Assembly (NCBI RefSeq): GCF_004745645.1
Contig: NZ_SRMB01000001.1
Coordinates: forward strand, 1,178,001 to 1,242,000
Origin: Hymenobacter metallicola
GTDB lineage: Bacteria > Bacteroidota > Bacteroidia > Cytophagales > Hymenobacteraceae
Length of the DNA: 64,000 nt
Reading direction: 5' to 3'
Positions 40,512 through 50,119 of this stretch are shown here, one piece after another. The first letter of the stretch is position 1, and each line of letters begins with the position of its first letter. The notes under the pieces are model-generated. The model was not told the origin of the DNA and ran no database searches. It was given only the letters and a program-made list of their open reading frames with translations. The position numbers and the translations under genes are program-made.

Positions 40512-41144
40512 TTATACTTTCTGGGCGGGGTTGCCGAAGACGGTTTGGTTGGCGGGTACATCGGCCACGACAACCGAACCGGCCCCAATACGGGCCTTGG
40601 CCCCAATCTTAACGCCGGCCACGACAATGGCCCCCGAGCCGATAAAGGCCTGCTCCTCCACTTTCACGCCGGGGTTGAGCACCGCGCCGGCGCCTACCTG
40701 CACGTAATCGGCCAGCTCAGCGCCTACTTCCACCACGGCGTTGGCCCCGATGAGGCAGCCGTTGCCCAGCTTGGCATTGCTGGCTACTACCGCCCCGGCC
40801 CCGATGAGGTTGCCATGACCCAGCCAGGCATGCTCGGCCACACTGGCGCGGGCGTGAATGGCGTTGACGGGCACTACTTCGTACTCATCGCGCAGCATGT
40901 TGGTCAGGCTACGGCGACTAGCGGAATCTTCCGTGGCCACGAATACCTCACATTTCTTGCCCAGCAGCTTGAGGAGCTCTTTGTCGTCGGTGTTGCCCAT
41001 GACGGGCACATTGTTCAGCTCCGAGTTTTGCAGCTTGGCATCGTCGTCGAGCAAGCAGTAGACCACTACATCATTGCTGGTGAAGGCATCAAGGGCCGTG
41101 GTGCCGAGGCTTTGGGCCCCCAGAATAATGACAGGATTTTCCAT
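40512..41144 (-). CDS. Sugar O/N-acetyltransferase, PglD/NeuD-like
   Basis: The 210-residue protein has an N-terminal Rossmann-like domain (VIILGAQSLGTTALDAF, about residues 5-20) and a C-terminal left-handed beta helix of hexapeptide repeats (IGAGAVVASNAKLGNGCLIG), as in PglD and NeuD. The catalytic His expected in the PglD pattern falls near HAWLGHGNLIG (about residue 113). It would acetylate a nucleotide sugar amine or sialic acid-like sugar. The C-terminal coil end NPAQKV fits the family. A TATCTTTG promoter element lies 48 bp upstream. Confidence 0.82.
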   Translation of the reverse strand: MENPVIILGAQSLGTTALDAFTSNDVVVYCLLDDDAKLQNSELNNVPVMGNTDDKELLKLLGKKCEVFVATEDSASRRSLTNMLRDEYEVVPVNAIHARASVAEHAWLGHGNLIGAGAVVASNAKLGNGCLIGANAVVEVGAELADYVQVGAGAVLNPGVKVEEQAFIGSGAIVVAGVKIGAKARIGAGSVVVADVPANQTVFGNPAQKV

Positions 41145-41191
41145 GCAGACAAATGAAAGCCGGGTGCCGGCTGTGCTTTTAAACCAAACCG

Positions 41192-41199
41192 CAAAGATA
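41192..41199 (-). promoter_or_regulatory. TAnnTTTG promoter for the acetyltransferase gene
   Basis: On the minus strand TATCTTTG lies 48 bp before the ATG, with TTG 17 bp further upstream (41217-41219). Both elements suit a Bacteroidota promoter. Confidence 0.55.
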
Positions 41200-41255
41200 C
41201 AACGGCTATTGGCCTGCAACAAGCTTCCGCGGCAAGCAGTGCCAAGCTGGGCTTT

Positions 41256-42527
41256 TTATAAGCCGAGCTTCGTAAGCCAACGGGCCGCGTAGGGGTGCTG
41301 CAGGGTAAGCAGCACCAGATACGGCAGCATTACGGCGCGGTAGCGGTTTAGCGTCCCCAGGTTGGGGGTACTCAGGCCCAGCAGGGCGGCCAGCACCAGG
41401 CAGTAGAACAACAGGGCCAGCACCACGGCAAAGGGCAGCTCACCGGCCTTGGCCCGCCCCACGGCCACCAGCGCACTAAGCAGCAGCACGATTAGCACCA
41501 CGTTTTCCAGCCCGGCCACCAGGTAGCGGGGGCGGCCCGGAGCCTCCCAGGGCAGGGGCCGCACAAGGGCGCTGAACGTGGCCTTAGGCGTGTTGTGCAG
41601 AATGCTTTCCACGGTAGGAGCCAGATGGTCGAACATAATGTGGGGCTGGTTCTCGGAGTTCTGCTGCAAGTCGGAGTGCACCCGAATCAGCTGGTTGGTA
41701 AACTTATTCACGCGAAATACCGGACTGACTTCGCTGCTCACCCAGCCCCCCCCGGCTAGGCATACGGCAAACAGCGCGGCTTGCGCCACCCGAGGCAGGG
41801 CCCGACCCAGTAAGTGCTGTAGTAGCCGGACAACCGCCAGCCCAGCCAGGGCAGCCAACAGAGGTGCCGCAAAGAAAAACCGCATTTTAAAGTGTAGCAA
41901 AGCCAGCAGAACGGCGCCCACCACCGCCCCGACCCGCCCCCGCCCGGCGCCGTAGAGCCAGCGTAGCACCAGGGCCACGAGCCAGCTACTGCTGCCCAGC
42001 AGCACCGCTTCCTTGGTCAGGCCCGCCGTCCAGTACGCCACGGTGGGCCAGAGCAGGAATGCCACGACCGGTGCCCCGGGCGGCGTCTCAGGAAACACCT
42101 TGGCCACAGCTACGGCCAACTGCCAGCTCCCAACAAAGCAGAATAAGGACAGGTACACCCCGTTGAGCACCACGCTGCCCAGCGACGCCAGATTGAACAC
42201 GGATAGCAGCTTAATCAGGAAAAACGTGTTGGAGTAGCCGTGAAAAGTCAGGCTTTGCTGGCCGTGCCAGAAATAGTTGCCCCCGAGCGTCTGCAGCCAC
42301 TTGCCGGGCTCATCCCAGAGCTGGGCCGTGAGCTGCCGCCCCCAGTGCTGATAATAAGCGGCGTCATCCGTGAGCAGGTAGCACGCTACGGCACACGCCA
42401 GCAGTTTTAGCCCGAGCAAGGGCAGCAGCCACCGGCCCAGGGGCGCGCTACGATAGTGGGCCTGAACCCAGCCAAAGAGTAACCAGAGCAGTACACAATT
42501 CAGGCCCAGGGCCACCAGTAGTTTCAC
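41256..42527 (-). CDS. Polytopic membrane protein, unknown function
   Basis: The 423-residue protein is almost entirely hydrophobic, with about ten or more membrane spans. A periplasmic loop near residues 80-105 contains NYFWHGQQSLTFHGYSN, and a second loop near 275-315 contains FTNQLIRVHSDLQQ. The overall shape resembles polysaccharide polymerases or GT-C-like proteins of Bacteroidota, but no diagnostic motif is visible. Its ATG overlaps the stop of the DUF2851 gene by 4 bp, so the two are co-transcribed. Confidence 0.78.
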   Translation of the reverse strand: MKLLVALGLNCVLLWLLFGWVQAHYRSAPLGRWLLPLLGLKLLACAVACYLLTDDAAYYQHWGRQLTAQLWDEPGKWLQTLGGNYFWHGQQSLTFHGYSNTFFLIKLLSVFNLASLGSVVLNGVYLSLFCFVGSWQLAVAVAKVFPETPPGAPVVAFLLWPTVAYWTAGLTKEAVLLGSSSWLVALVLRWLYGAGRGRVGAVVGAVLLALLHFKMRFFFAAPLLAALAGLAVVRLLQHLLGRALPRVAQAALFAVCLAGGGWVSSEVSPVFRVNKFTNQLIRVHSDLQQNSENQPHIMFDHLAPTVESILHNTPKATFSALVRPLPWEAPGRPRYLVAGLENVVLIVLLLSALVAVGRAKAGELPFAVVLALLFYCLVLAALLGLSTPNLGTLNRYRAVMLPYLVLLTLQHPYAARWLTKLGL

Positions 42528-43825
42528 CCGACAACCAGATTTTGCTGCAGAATGCGGCTCCCGATAGCGCAGCGCAGGCAGTGGCGGGGCTGGCAGTAGC
42601 CGCGGCTCAGGGCCAGCAACCCTTGCGAATCGGCGGCGGAGCGGTGGCCGAACCCGACGCCCTGGTAGACATCCGTAATGTGGTTGTGCTCGGCAGGCAG
42701 GTGTTCGAGTAAGGCCACGGCTGATTCGATGAGTTCGGGTTGGCCCACGTAGCGCGCATAGGCTACCCGCAGGGGCACTACCACGTTGGCAATAAGCAAA
42801 TGTACGCTACTACGGCCAAGTGCCGCTACTTTGCCCGGCCGCCCCGGCTGGTAGTGCTGCCGCCAGTACGTGGGTACGGGAGCCAGGAAAAATTGCTCGA
42901 GCGTCCGGATATCGGAGGCCGTGAGCAGGGCGCTGAACAGCACCGGCCGGGCGTGCAGGACCGCCACCAGCTGGGCCAGGCGCACGGTGGGGAAGTTGGC
43001 CGGCCGCAACCGCAGGAAATTCCACTCGTGCGGGGCCATAGCCGCGGGGGCCAGCTGGTATTTATGGCGCAGAAACTCGTATTCGCGCCCCAGCTCCTGC
43101 ACGTACGGGTCGGCAAGGCTAGATTCCGTATCACTCAGGAAACCGGCCTGTCCGAACACCAGGGCTTCGAGCTGCCGCTCATCGTGGCGGTGGCGGCGCA
43201 CGACGGCCAGCGGCAGGGCCTTGGCCAGGCGGGCCAGGGGCTCGGTATTCTTCTTAAAGCCAAACCCCGCCGCCAGGGCGTGGTAGGCCGTGGCTTCCCA
43301 ATCCTGCCCCAACTGCTCGTGCAGGGCCGCTAAGCCATCGGCCTTCTGCTCAACCCGCTCCAGCAGGGCCCGCTCGACCATCATGGTGCGCGTTATCATG
43401 GGTACCCGGGGCAGCATGGAAGCGCAGGGCAGCAGACTGGTGCTAGCCTGCTCCACGAGGTTTTGGTACGAATTCACCAAAGCCAAATCCAACCGCGGGG
43501 CCAAGACCAGGGCCGGAATCACCGAGCCGTTGGTCCGCCGGATTTCCTGGTCGGCGCTATACACCACGTGCAAAATTACCTGGTCATATTTCTTATCGGT
43601 CTGGTGCTGGTGCCGCAGCCAGTCGGAGGCCCGCAGGTGAATTTCGACAGCCCCGTTCCACTCCACCTCGCCAATCTGCAGGCGGGCGTCGAGAAAATCC
43701 GGACCCGCATCGGCATTGCGGTGACCGGTCCGCAGCACGGTAATCAGTTCCCCGGCTTCGGTTCGCAGGTCCGTTTTATCGAAATACTGGTGCTGCCAGA
43801 CATAGTGGAGGAAATCTTCTTTCAT
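42524..43825 (-). CDS. DUF2851 family protein
   Basis: The 433-residue protein opens MKEDFLHYVWQ, with GPDFLDARLQIG and WNGAVEIHLRASDW (about residues 41-68) typical of DUF2851. It closes with a cluster CQPRHCLRC near the C-terminus that may bind zinc. The domain is found mainly in Bacteroidota and its function is unknown; it has been likened to nuclease-like folds, but I see no firm support. It shares a 4-bp overlap with the membrane protein gene. Confidence 0.85.
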   Translation of the reverse strand: MKEDFLHYVWQHQYFDKTDLRTEAGELITVLRTGHRNADAGPDFLDARLQIGEVEWNGAVEIHLRASDWLRHQHQTDKKYDQVILHVVYSADQEIRRTNGSVIPALVLAPRLDLALVNSYQNLVEQASTSLLPCASMLPRVPMITRTMMVERALLERVEQKADGLAALHEQLGQDWEATAYHALAAGFGFKKNTEPLARLAKALPLAVVRRHRHDERQLEALVFGQAGFLSDTESSLADPYVQELGREYEFLRHKYQLAPAAMAPHEWNFLRLRPANFPTVRLAQLVAVLHARPVLFSALLTASDIRTLEQFFLAPVPTYWRQHYQPGRPGKVAALGRSSVHLLIANVVVPLRVAYARYVGQPELIESAVALLEHLPAEHNHITDVYQGVGFGHRSAADSQGLLALSRGYCQPRHCLRCAIGSRILQQNLVVG

Positions 43826-44008
43826 GATAAGGACACGCTAAAACACTTAACAGGATACGAATAGCAACCGTAGGCGGGGAATTTACTCATTCTCGGCACA
43901 CGCCCGACCACGGCGAACGGCATCGGGTATACAAAATCTACCAAACGCAAACCGGCCCGCCCCTGCACGAGGCAGAAGCGGGCCGGACATTTCGGCAGAC
44001 TATTAGGT

Positions 44009-44653
44009 TTAGCGCAGGTCAATGACCTTCACGCCCTTGTACTTTGTTTTGTCGAAGTTGAAGGTCGTGGCATCCACCGGCGGATTGGGCTGGAACTTGC
44101 GGATGGTGTACGTGTAGCGGTTGCCGTTCTTCTTGAACATCTTCCAGCTCTTCACCGATTTATCGGCCTTGCTCACCGTCAGGCGCACTTTGAAAACGGG
44201 GTTGTCCTTGTTTTCCGGCGACAGCTCAATGACGTCGCAGGCCTCCCCGGCTTCCTTGGTTTCCTGCACATAGGAATACTTGTAGCCCTTTTTGTAGAGC
44301 GAAAAGATCTGCGTGGGCGAAACATCCTGCTCTTCGGGGTCGAAGTCAGAGATATTCACTTCGTTTTCAGCCTTCATGTAGGTCCACATGGTCTGGCCGT
44401 TATTGATAACCTCCTGGCCGTTGAGCTTGAGCCGGAACTTCTGGCCGCTCACCGTGATATCACCCGTCAGGTTCTCTTTTACCTTGGCCGCGTCGTTCTC
44501 CAGGGTCTGGGTAAAATTAGCTTTGAAAGCCTTCAGAGCCTGGTATTTGGCGCTCATCTGATCCAGAATCTTACCGGCTTTAGGGTCCTGCTGGGCGCTG
44601 GCCGCGTGGGCCATCGTAACCGAAAGGGCGAGCAGGGCGAATACTTTTTTCAT
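44009..44653 (-). CDS. lolA: LolA-like outer-membrane lipoprotein carrier
   Basis: The 214-residue protein has a Sec signal peptide (MKKVFALLALSVTMAHAASA). The mature part fits LolA: KFRLKLNGQEVINNGQTMWTYM with alternating strands, and DVIELSPENKDNPVFKVRL. LolA binds lipoproteins released by LolCDE and ferries them across the periplasm to the outer membrane. Its place right after ftsK on the same strand is a conserved order in this phylum. The ATG at 44653 follows from the signal peptide; upstream residues are not signal-like. Confidence 0.88.
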   Translation of the reverse strand: MKKVFALLALSVTMAHAASAQQDPKAGKILDQMSAKYQALKAFKANFTQTLENDAAKVKENLTGDITVSGQKFRLKLNGQEVINNGQTMWTYMKAENEVNISDFDPEEQDVSPTQIFSLYKKGYKYSYVQETKEAGEACDVIELSPENKDNPVFKVRLTVSKADKSVKSWKMFKKNGNRYTYTIRKFQPNPPVDATTFNFDKTKYKGVKVIDLR

Positions 44654-44759
44654 TAGGAAAGGATGGTGTCTTGAGGGCGTTAGACGCAAAATATGCAACT
44701 TAGTTTAGCGGGCTTGTCAGATAAATAACCCTGACAGACCCACTTTTGTCGCACTGTGG

Positions 44760-47729
44760 CTAACTTTTGGGCAGGTTATTCAACAACTGTTCCAAACTGT
44801 ACTCGTCTGGAATTAATACCTCCCGGGCCTTGCTGCCTTCAAATGGCCCTACAATGCCGGCGTGTTCGAGCTGGTCGATGAGGCGGCCGGCGCGGTTATA
44901 CCCTAGCTTGAGGCGGCGCTGCAGCAGCGAGGTACTGCCCTGCTGGTGGGTGACGATAACCCGGGCCGCTTCCTCGAACATACTGTCGCGGGAGGCTGCG
45001 TCGAAGTCTTCGTCGCCGCCGTTGCCCCCGCCGCTTTCCCCGGCCACTTCGGGCAGCAGGTAGGCGTCGGGGTAGCCTTGCTGCTCCCCGATGAAGTCGC
45101 AGAGGCGGTCTACTTCGGGCGTGTCGATAAAGGCGCACTGCACCCGAATGATGTCGGATCCCTGGGAAATGAGCATGTCGCCCTGGCCCACGAGCTGGTC
45201 GGCGCCGCCGGCATCGAGAATGGTGCGGGAGTCGATTTTGGAGGTTACCTTAAAGGAAATCCGGCAAGGAAAGTTGGCCTTGATGATACCCGTAATAACG
45301 TTCACCGAGGGCCGCTGGGTGGCCACAATCAGGTGAATACCGATGGCGCGGGCCAGCTGGGCCAAACGGGCAATGGGGGTTTCTACTTCCTTACCGGCCG
45401 TCATCATCAAATCGGCCAGCTCGTCGATAACCAGCACGATGAAGGGCATAAAGCGGTGGCCCTTTTTGGGGTTGAGGCGGCGCTCAATAAACTTACGGTT
45501 GTACTCCTTCAGGTTGCGGCAGCCGGCATCCTTGAGCAAATCGTAGCGCTTGTCCATTTCCATGCACAGCGAATTGAGCGTGTTCACCACCTTCTTGGTA
45601 TCGGTGATAATGGCCTCCTCGGTGTCGGGCAGCTTGGCCAGGAAGTGGCGCTCGATCTTATTGAAGATGCTCAGTTCCACCTTCTTCGGGTCGACGAGCA
45701 CGAACTTCAGCTGGGCGGGGTGGCGCTTGTAGAGCAGGGAGGCCAGAATTACGTTCAGGCCCACCGACTTACCCTGGCCTGTGGCCCCGGCCATGAGCAG
45801 GTGGGGCATCTTGGCCAAATCGACCACGAATACCTCGTTGGTAATGGTGCGGCCGAAGGAAATCGGCAAATCCATTTCGGTGTTGATGAACTTGTCGGTA
45901 GCAAAGACCGAGCGGATGCTTACCATTTCCTTTTTGGTATTGGGCACCTCAATACCGATGGTACCCTTGCCCGGAATGGGGGCAATAATCCGAATACCCA
46001 ACGCGGCCAGGCTCAGGGCAATGTCATCTTCCAGGCTCTTGATTTTGGAAATACGCACCCCGGCGTCGGGCACAATTTCATAAAGCGTCACCGTGGGCCC
46101 GATAGTGGCCTTGATGCTGGCAATGTTGATACCGTAGTGACCCAGGGTTTCCACGATACGGTCCTTGTTGGCCTCCAGCTCTTCCTTGCTCACCTGCGCC
46201 TTGGCTACCCCGTAGTCGTTGAGCAGCTCCAAGGTGGGATACTGATAGCGCGACAAGTCGAGCGTAGGGTCATAGTTGACGGCGGGCATGGTGTCCATGT
46301 CCTCATCATCGTCGGCAATGGCCGCCATGTCGGCGCCGGCGGCTGGATCCAGTTCGCCGGGCTTGCTTTCGATTTGCAGGGCCGGACCGGCCGACTCGCG
46401 GGGCGCGGGCAGGGGCAGCGTAGCCGGCAGCGGCGCTTCATCATCGCCAGCCAGGTCGGCCAGCGACAAAGGCGTGGGAATGCTGGACGGCGCCGCCACG
46501 GGCTCGGGGTCGGTGGGCGTTTCGAAGGAGAAGCTCGGGCCTTTGGCCAGGGTGCCGGCACCAGCGGCGGCTATCGTAGCGGTGGCACTGGCAAGACCAG
46601 CAGCGGCGGGCGCCACGGTGAGCGGAACAGCGGCGGCGGCAGCGGTAGTGGTCGGCGTTAGGTCGGGAGCCGCAATGCTGAAAGCCGGGCCAGAGGCAGC
46701 GACCGAACCCGTAGCAACAACTTCGTCCTCGGCCTCTTCTTCCTCGTAGTCAGGCTCCGCAGTAGGCTCCGGCACGGCTGGCCGAGAAGCTTGCGGCGTA
46801 GCCACGGGGCCCACGCGGCGCAGGGTCATTTCGGGAGCTGGATCCTCTTCTTCCTCCTCTTGGTCGGCAGCGGCGAAGGGGTTTACCACGTGATTGGCGG
46901 CCGTCCCGGTACGCGTAGCGGCGGTGGAGTAACCTGCTAAGGCCTCCTCCTCGGCCTCTTCGGAGTCGCTGCGGCGCAGGTTCAGACTCGTCACGTTAAA
47001 GAAATAGACCACAAAGGAAATCAGCAGGAAAGCCAGCAGCAGCACCGTGCCCCAGCCAATAAGGCTGTCGAGCCAGAGCGCCGCTTCGTAGCCAATACCC
47101 CCGCTCAAAAAGTCCAGGGAATGCGCCAGGCCCGTGTCGGCATCAGGGGCACTCAAGGACAGCACCACGTAGCCCATCAGCATGCTCAGCCAGGCCATAG
47201 AGAACAGGCACAGGGCCAGCACGTAGCTCAGCGACACCTCGGCCCGGCGGAAGACAATCTTGTAGCCGAGGAAAAACACAATGGGAATAACGGCGAAGGC
47301 GGCAATGCCGAACCCTTTGTAAATCAGGACCTGCGCCAGCATGGCCCCAATCAGGCCCAGCCAGTTACCGGATTCCTGGCCGGCTTCCTTTACGGGCGTA
47401 CTGCTCAGGCCTTCTACCACGCTCTGGTCGGCGTGCCCGGTGAACAGGAACGAGACGAAGGCAATAGTCAGGTAAATGGAACTGAGCAGGAAAAAGAAGC
47501 CCAGAAACAACTGAAAACGCCGGTCGCGCAGAAAAGCAAAGGGGTTACCCAGCTTAATGGACGGTAGCTTAACGGATTTGCCCGGGGTTTTAGCCGCCGC
47601 TTTCGGCGCACTCGTCCGGGGCTCCCGGGCAGGCTCGGCAGCGGGCCGGGCCTGATTGCGCGCCGGCCGGGGCTCATTGCCACGGCTCGGAGCTGCTGGA
47701 GTATTCTGTTTGTACGTATTTTTTGCCAT
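44760..47729 (-). CDS. ftsK: FtsK/SpoIIIE-type DNA translocase
   Basis: The 989-residue protein has four or five N-terminal membrane spans (about residues 65-250), a long Ala/Pro/Glu linker (about 255-480), and the motor domain with Walker A GATGQGKS (about 646) and Walker B FIVLVIDELADL (about 752). The C-terminal gamma winged helix (TSLLQRRLKLGYNRAGRLID, about 925) reads KOPS-type sites. It pumps chromosomal DNA at the septum and activates XerCD at dif. The start at 47729 is a clean ATG and lies 19 bp from a TAGATTTG element (47748-47755). lolA follows 106 bp downstream. Confidence 0.95.
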   Translation of the reverse strand: MAKNTYKQNTPAAPSRGNEPRPARNQARPAAEPAREPRTSAPKAAAKTPGKSVKLPSIKLGNPFAFLRDRRFQLFLGFFFLLSSIYLTIAFVSFLFTGHADQSVVEGLSSTPVKEAGQESGNWLGLIGAMLAQVLIYKGFGIAAFAVIPIVFFLGYKIVFRRAEVSLSYVLALCLFSMAWLSMLMGYVVLSLSAPDADTGLAHSLDFLSGGIGYEAALWLDSLIGWGTVLLLAFLLISFVVYFFNVTSLNLRRSDSEEAEEEALAGYSTAATRTGTAANHVVNPFAAADQEEEEEDPAPEMTLRRVGPVATPQASRPAVPEPTAEPDYEEEEAEDEVVATGSVAASGPAFSIAAPDLTPTTTAAAAAVPLTVAPAAAGLASATATIAAAGAGTLAKGPSFSFETPTDPEPVAAPSSIPTPLSLADLAGDDEAPLPATLPLPAPRESAGPALQIESKPGELDPAAGADMAAIADDDEDMDTMPAVNYDPTLDLSRYQYPTLELLNDYGVAKAQVSKEELEANKDRIVETLGHYGINIASIKATIGPTVTLYEIVPDAGVRISKIKSLEDDIALSLAALGIRIIAPIPGKGTIGIEVPNTKKEMVSIRSVFATDKFINTEMDLPISFGRTITNEVFVVDLAKMPHLLMAGATGQGKSVGLNVILASLLYKRHPAQLKFVLVDPKKVELSIFNKIERHFLAKLPDTEEAIITDTKKVVNTLNSLCMEMDKRYDLLKDAGCRNLKEYNRKFIERRLNPKKGHRFMPFIVLVIDELADLMMTAGKEVETPIARLAQLARAIGIHLIVATQRPSVNVITGIIKANFPCRISFKVTSKIDSRTILDAGGADQLVGQGDMLISQGSDIIRVQCAFIDTPEVDRLCDFIGEQQGYPDAYLLPEVAGESGGGNGGDEDFDAASRDSMFEEAARVIVTHQQGSTSLLQRRLKLGYNRAGRLIDQLEHAGIVGPFEGSKAREVLIPDEYSLEQLLNNLPKS

Positions 47730-47747
47730 TATGACGCACTAAAAGGC

Positions 47748-47755
47748 CAAATCTA
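47748..47755 (-). promoter_or_regulatory. TAnnTTTG promoter element for ftsK
   Basis: TAGATTTG on the minus strand ends 19 bp before the ftsK ATG. It would give a very short leader; no TTG is well placed. Confidence 0.35.
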
Positions 47756-47808
47756 GGGAATTTCGGCGGTTTGGTGGTTCCGCCGGGAATGGAGCCGCTG
47801 CCGGGTGG

Positions 47809-49509
47809 CTAGGGCTGCACTTCGTAAAGATACAGGTGCCAGAATGCGTTCCTAGCCGAAAACTCCTGTCGCAAAGTCAAGCCGCTGCGGGCGGGCTGCG
47901 CTAAGCGGGCCGCCGCCAGCACGTAACGGCCGCCGAGTTGGCGGAAGGCCGAAGCGTTAAAGGCAAAATCCTGCACAACCCGCGGCGGAAACGCCCCAAC
48001 GCGGAAATTCTTGCCTAGCTCCGCCGAAAATAAGTAGCACCGGTTGCCCCAGGCGTCGTAGTAAGTTTGCAGCACCGGGCTTTTCGCCAGCTCCCCGGCA
48101 ATGATGGGGCGAAACGCCTTTTTATAGGCCAGGGCGTAGTTGTTCTGGTAGCTGTCCAGGGTGTAGAAACCGTTGAGCTGCGCCACCCCCGGCGGAAAGC
48201 CCAGGCAGGCAACGCGGTACTGCGAGGCTGGCTGCCCGGTCTGCCGCTCAATAGTGCGGCGCACTTGCTGGAAGAGCTGCGGCGCCACGTAGGCCTGGTA
48301 GTTGGGCTCCGTGACTTTAGGGCGGCCAGCCAGTTCGCGCAGGTTGTTCAGCCATTCGGTGTTCATTACAATACCAACCAATAGCTGCATGATTACCAGG
48401 ACACTAACTAGCTTCGTCTGAGGTAATGCTTGCAGGCTAAGGGCCAGCACAATAAACCAGAGCAGCGGCGTCAGGAAGTTGAAGCGACTCATGTTGAAAG
48501 TGCGCAACGCCGGCACACTACTCTGCACTTTTTCAATGAGCTGGGGGTAGAACCCGCAGAACAAGGCCAGCACTACCAGGGTGCTTAGCAGCAGCAGCAA
48601 ACTACGGCGCGTGGTGAGGGAAGCCCGGCCCAGCGCCAGGGCCGCCGCCACGAGAATGACGCCGTGAAAAAAGCGGCCGGCGTGGTACTGGCCCAGAAAG
48701 AAATACTGAGCCGACGACCACAGCCCGGCCCCCACGCTCTGGGGGCCCAGTTGGCTCAAGTCGAACTCCAAGCGGTGGGGCACAAACTGCTTAGCCACAA
48801 ACAGGGAGTACACCAACGGGTATTCGACCACCAGATACATACCAATCAGCAAGGCCAGGCCCAGCGTGGCCCGGCCAAACCAGTACCGCCCCTGCCCGGC
48901 GTCCCACAGGAGCAAGCCCCCAACGGCCACGGCCGCAAACGGCCCCACAAAGACAAACATGGACCACAACGGAAAGGCGGCAATCAACAGCCAGTCGGTC
49001 CAGTGGGCTGTGCCCCGCCGTAGGTTCAGGAACGCGTAGAGCAGCCAGGGCTGCCCCAGCACGGTGAGGCCGTACATGGAATATAAGGGCAGTACGGCCC
49101 AGGCCAGGCTCAGGCCCGCCGCCAGCCAGGCCGAGCCCCCGGGGGGCAGCAAGTGGCGGCGCAGCAGCACATACATTCCCAGCAAGGCCAGCAGGCGCAC
49201 CAAAGCCTGCTGCAATAAATACGCGGGTAAGGGCTCGAACAGGCCAAAGAGCAGTACCGTCAGGCTCAGACCCGGGCGCAGGGCATTGCGCGGCAGCCCA
49301 TTCATGATGGGTGGCACCACGGTGGCCGGCGCGTAATCCAGGGCGACGTGGTGGCGCGTGAGCAGATAGGGTATCGTCAGCTCCACGTCCAGGTTGTCGT
49401 CGATGGTCACGTAGCTCCTTTCCTGTAACAGGGCAAAGGGCAGCAGAAACAACAGCAGAGCCAGCAACGACCAGCCCAACGGCCCCACTAAACGATGATG
49501 TGTACGCAT
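47809..49509 (-). CDS. Polytopic membrane protein, DUF6044-like
   Basis: The 566-residue protein has about eleven membrane spans. A periplasmic segment after the first span (RSYVTIDDNLDVELTIPYLL, about residues 32-51) has acidic residues where GT-C glycosyltransferases have them. FNMSRFNFLTPLLWF (about 340) and a C-terminal soluble domain (about 400-566, RVACLGFPPGVAQLNGFYTL) resemble the DUF6044 family. The function of that family is unknown; a lipid-linked sugar transferase role is possible. The ATG at 49509 is chosen because the upstream extension is Gly/Arg-rich and unlike a membrane protein start. Confidence 0.75.
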   Translation of the reverse strand: MRTHHRLVGPLGWSLLALLLFLLPFALLQERSYVTIDDNLDVELTIPYLLTRHHVALDYAPATVVPPIMNGLPRNALRPGLSLTVLLFGLFEPLPAYLLQQALVRLLALLGMYVLLRRHLLPPGGSAWLAAGLSLAWAVLPLYSMYGLTVLGQPWLLYAFLNLRRGTAHWTDWLLIAAFPLWSMFVFVGPFAAVAVGGLLLWDAGQGRYWFGRATLGLALLIGMYLVVEYPLVYSLFVAKQFVPHRLEFDLSQLGPQSVGAGLWSSAQYFFLGQYHAGRFFHGVILVAAALALGRASLTTRRSLLLLLSTLVVLALFCGFYPQLIEKVQSSVPALRTFNMSRFNFLTPLLWFIVLALSLQALPQTKLVSVLVIMQLLVGIVMNTEWLNNLRELAGRPKVTEPNYQAYVAPQLFQQVRRTIERQTGQPASQYRVACLGFPPGVAQLNGFYTLDSYQNNYALAYKKAFRPIIAGELAKSPVLQTYYDAWGNRCYLFSAELGKNFRVGAFPPRVVQDFAFNASAFRQLGGRYVLAAARLAQPARSGLTLRQEFSARNAFWHLYLYEVQP

Positions 49510-49645
49510 GAGCTTGAAAAACAAGCTGCAAAAATAGGCACTCCCTCCTCCCCTTCCGCAGCAAACATTTTCGCGCCGCATCCGTGCTACTGAAAGCGGC
49601 TATTAGTTACCATTTTATTAGCGCACCACGCCAGCCCCTTCCCAC

Positions 49646-50083
49646 ATGACCGGCCCTACCTTCACGCTTGCCACCAGCTCTCAGGACGCCTACTGCGCTG
49701 CCCAGTACGAACCCGAAAACGAGTGGATCCGCATTACCTGGCGGGGCTTTGTTATCAACGATGACGGCGTGCAGGGCGCCACGGCCTATCTAGGAATGCT
49801 GCAGGCCGTACCCTGCGCCATGCTCCTCAACGATAACAGCGGCGTGACCGGGCCCTGGTTCGATTCCGTGGACTGGCTCCAGCACATCTGGGCTCCCCAG
49901 GTAAAGGCCCTGGGTCTGCGCTACGTGGCCCACGTCTTGCCAGCCAATGATTTTCCGTCGGTACTGCCGCCCGCCGACGCGTTTGCCGGACAATTTGAAC
50001 TTCAGATCTTCAGCACCCTAGCCGAGGCCGAGCAGTGGCTGGCCAGCTGCCGCCGGGCCCAGGCATCGGACCAGGTAGCGTAA
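49646..50083 (+). CDS. STAS/SEC14-like (SpoIIAA-like) small protein
   Basis: The 145-residue protein has alternating strands and helices of a STAS-like domain: WIRITWRGFVINDDGVQGA, AMLLNDNSGVTGPW (about residue 58), then YVAHVLPANDFPS. It resembles the SpoIIAA-like STAS/SEC14 group found as single-domain proteins in this phylum, probably ligand-binding or regulatory. The assignment rests on pattern only. It stands alone, converging with xerD. Confidence 0.6.
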   Translation: MTGPTFTLATSSQDAYCAAQYEPENEWIRITWRGFVINDDGVQGATAYLGMLQAVPCAMLLNDNSGVTGPWFDSVDWLQHIWAPQVKALGLRYVAHVLPANDFPSVLPPADAFAGQFELQIFSTLAEAEQWLASCRRAQASDQVA

Positions 50084-50119
50084 CCCGAAGCGGCAGCTGG
50101 CCCGGCCCCGGTTGCCCGG

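Noticed and set aside
44946..46661. 571-codon plus-strand frame opposite ftsK
   Set aside because: ftsK has Walker motifs and the gamma domain on the other strand; this frame ends in a Gly/Ser/Arg-rich shadow of the Ala/Pro linker.
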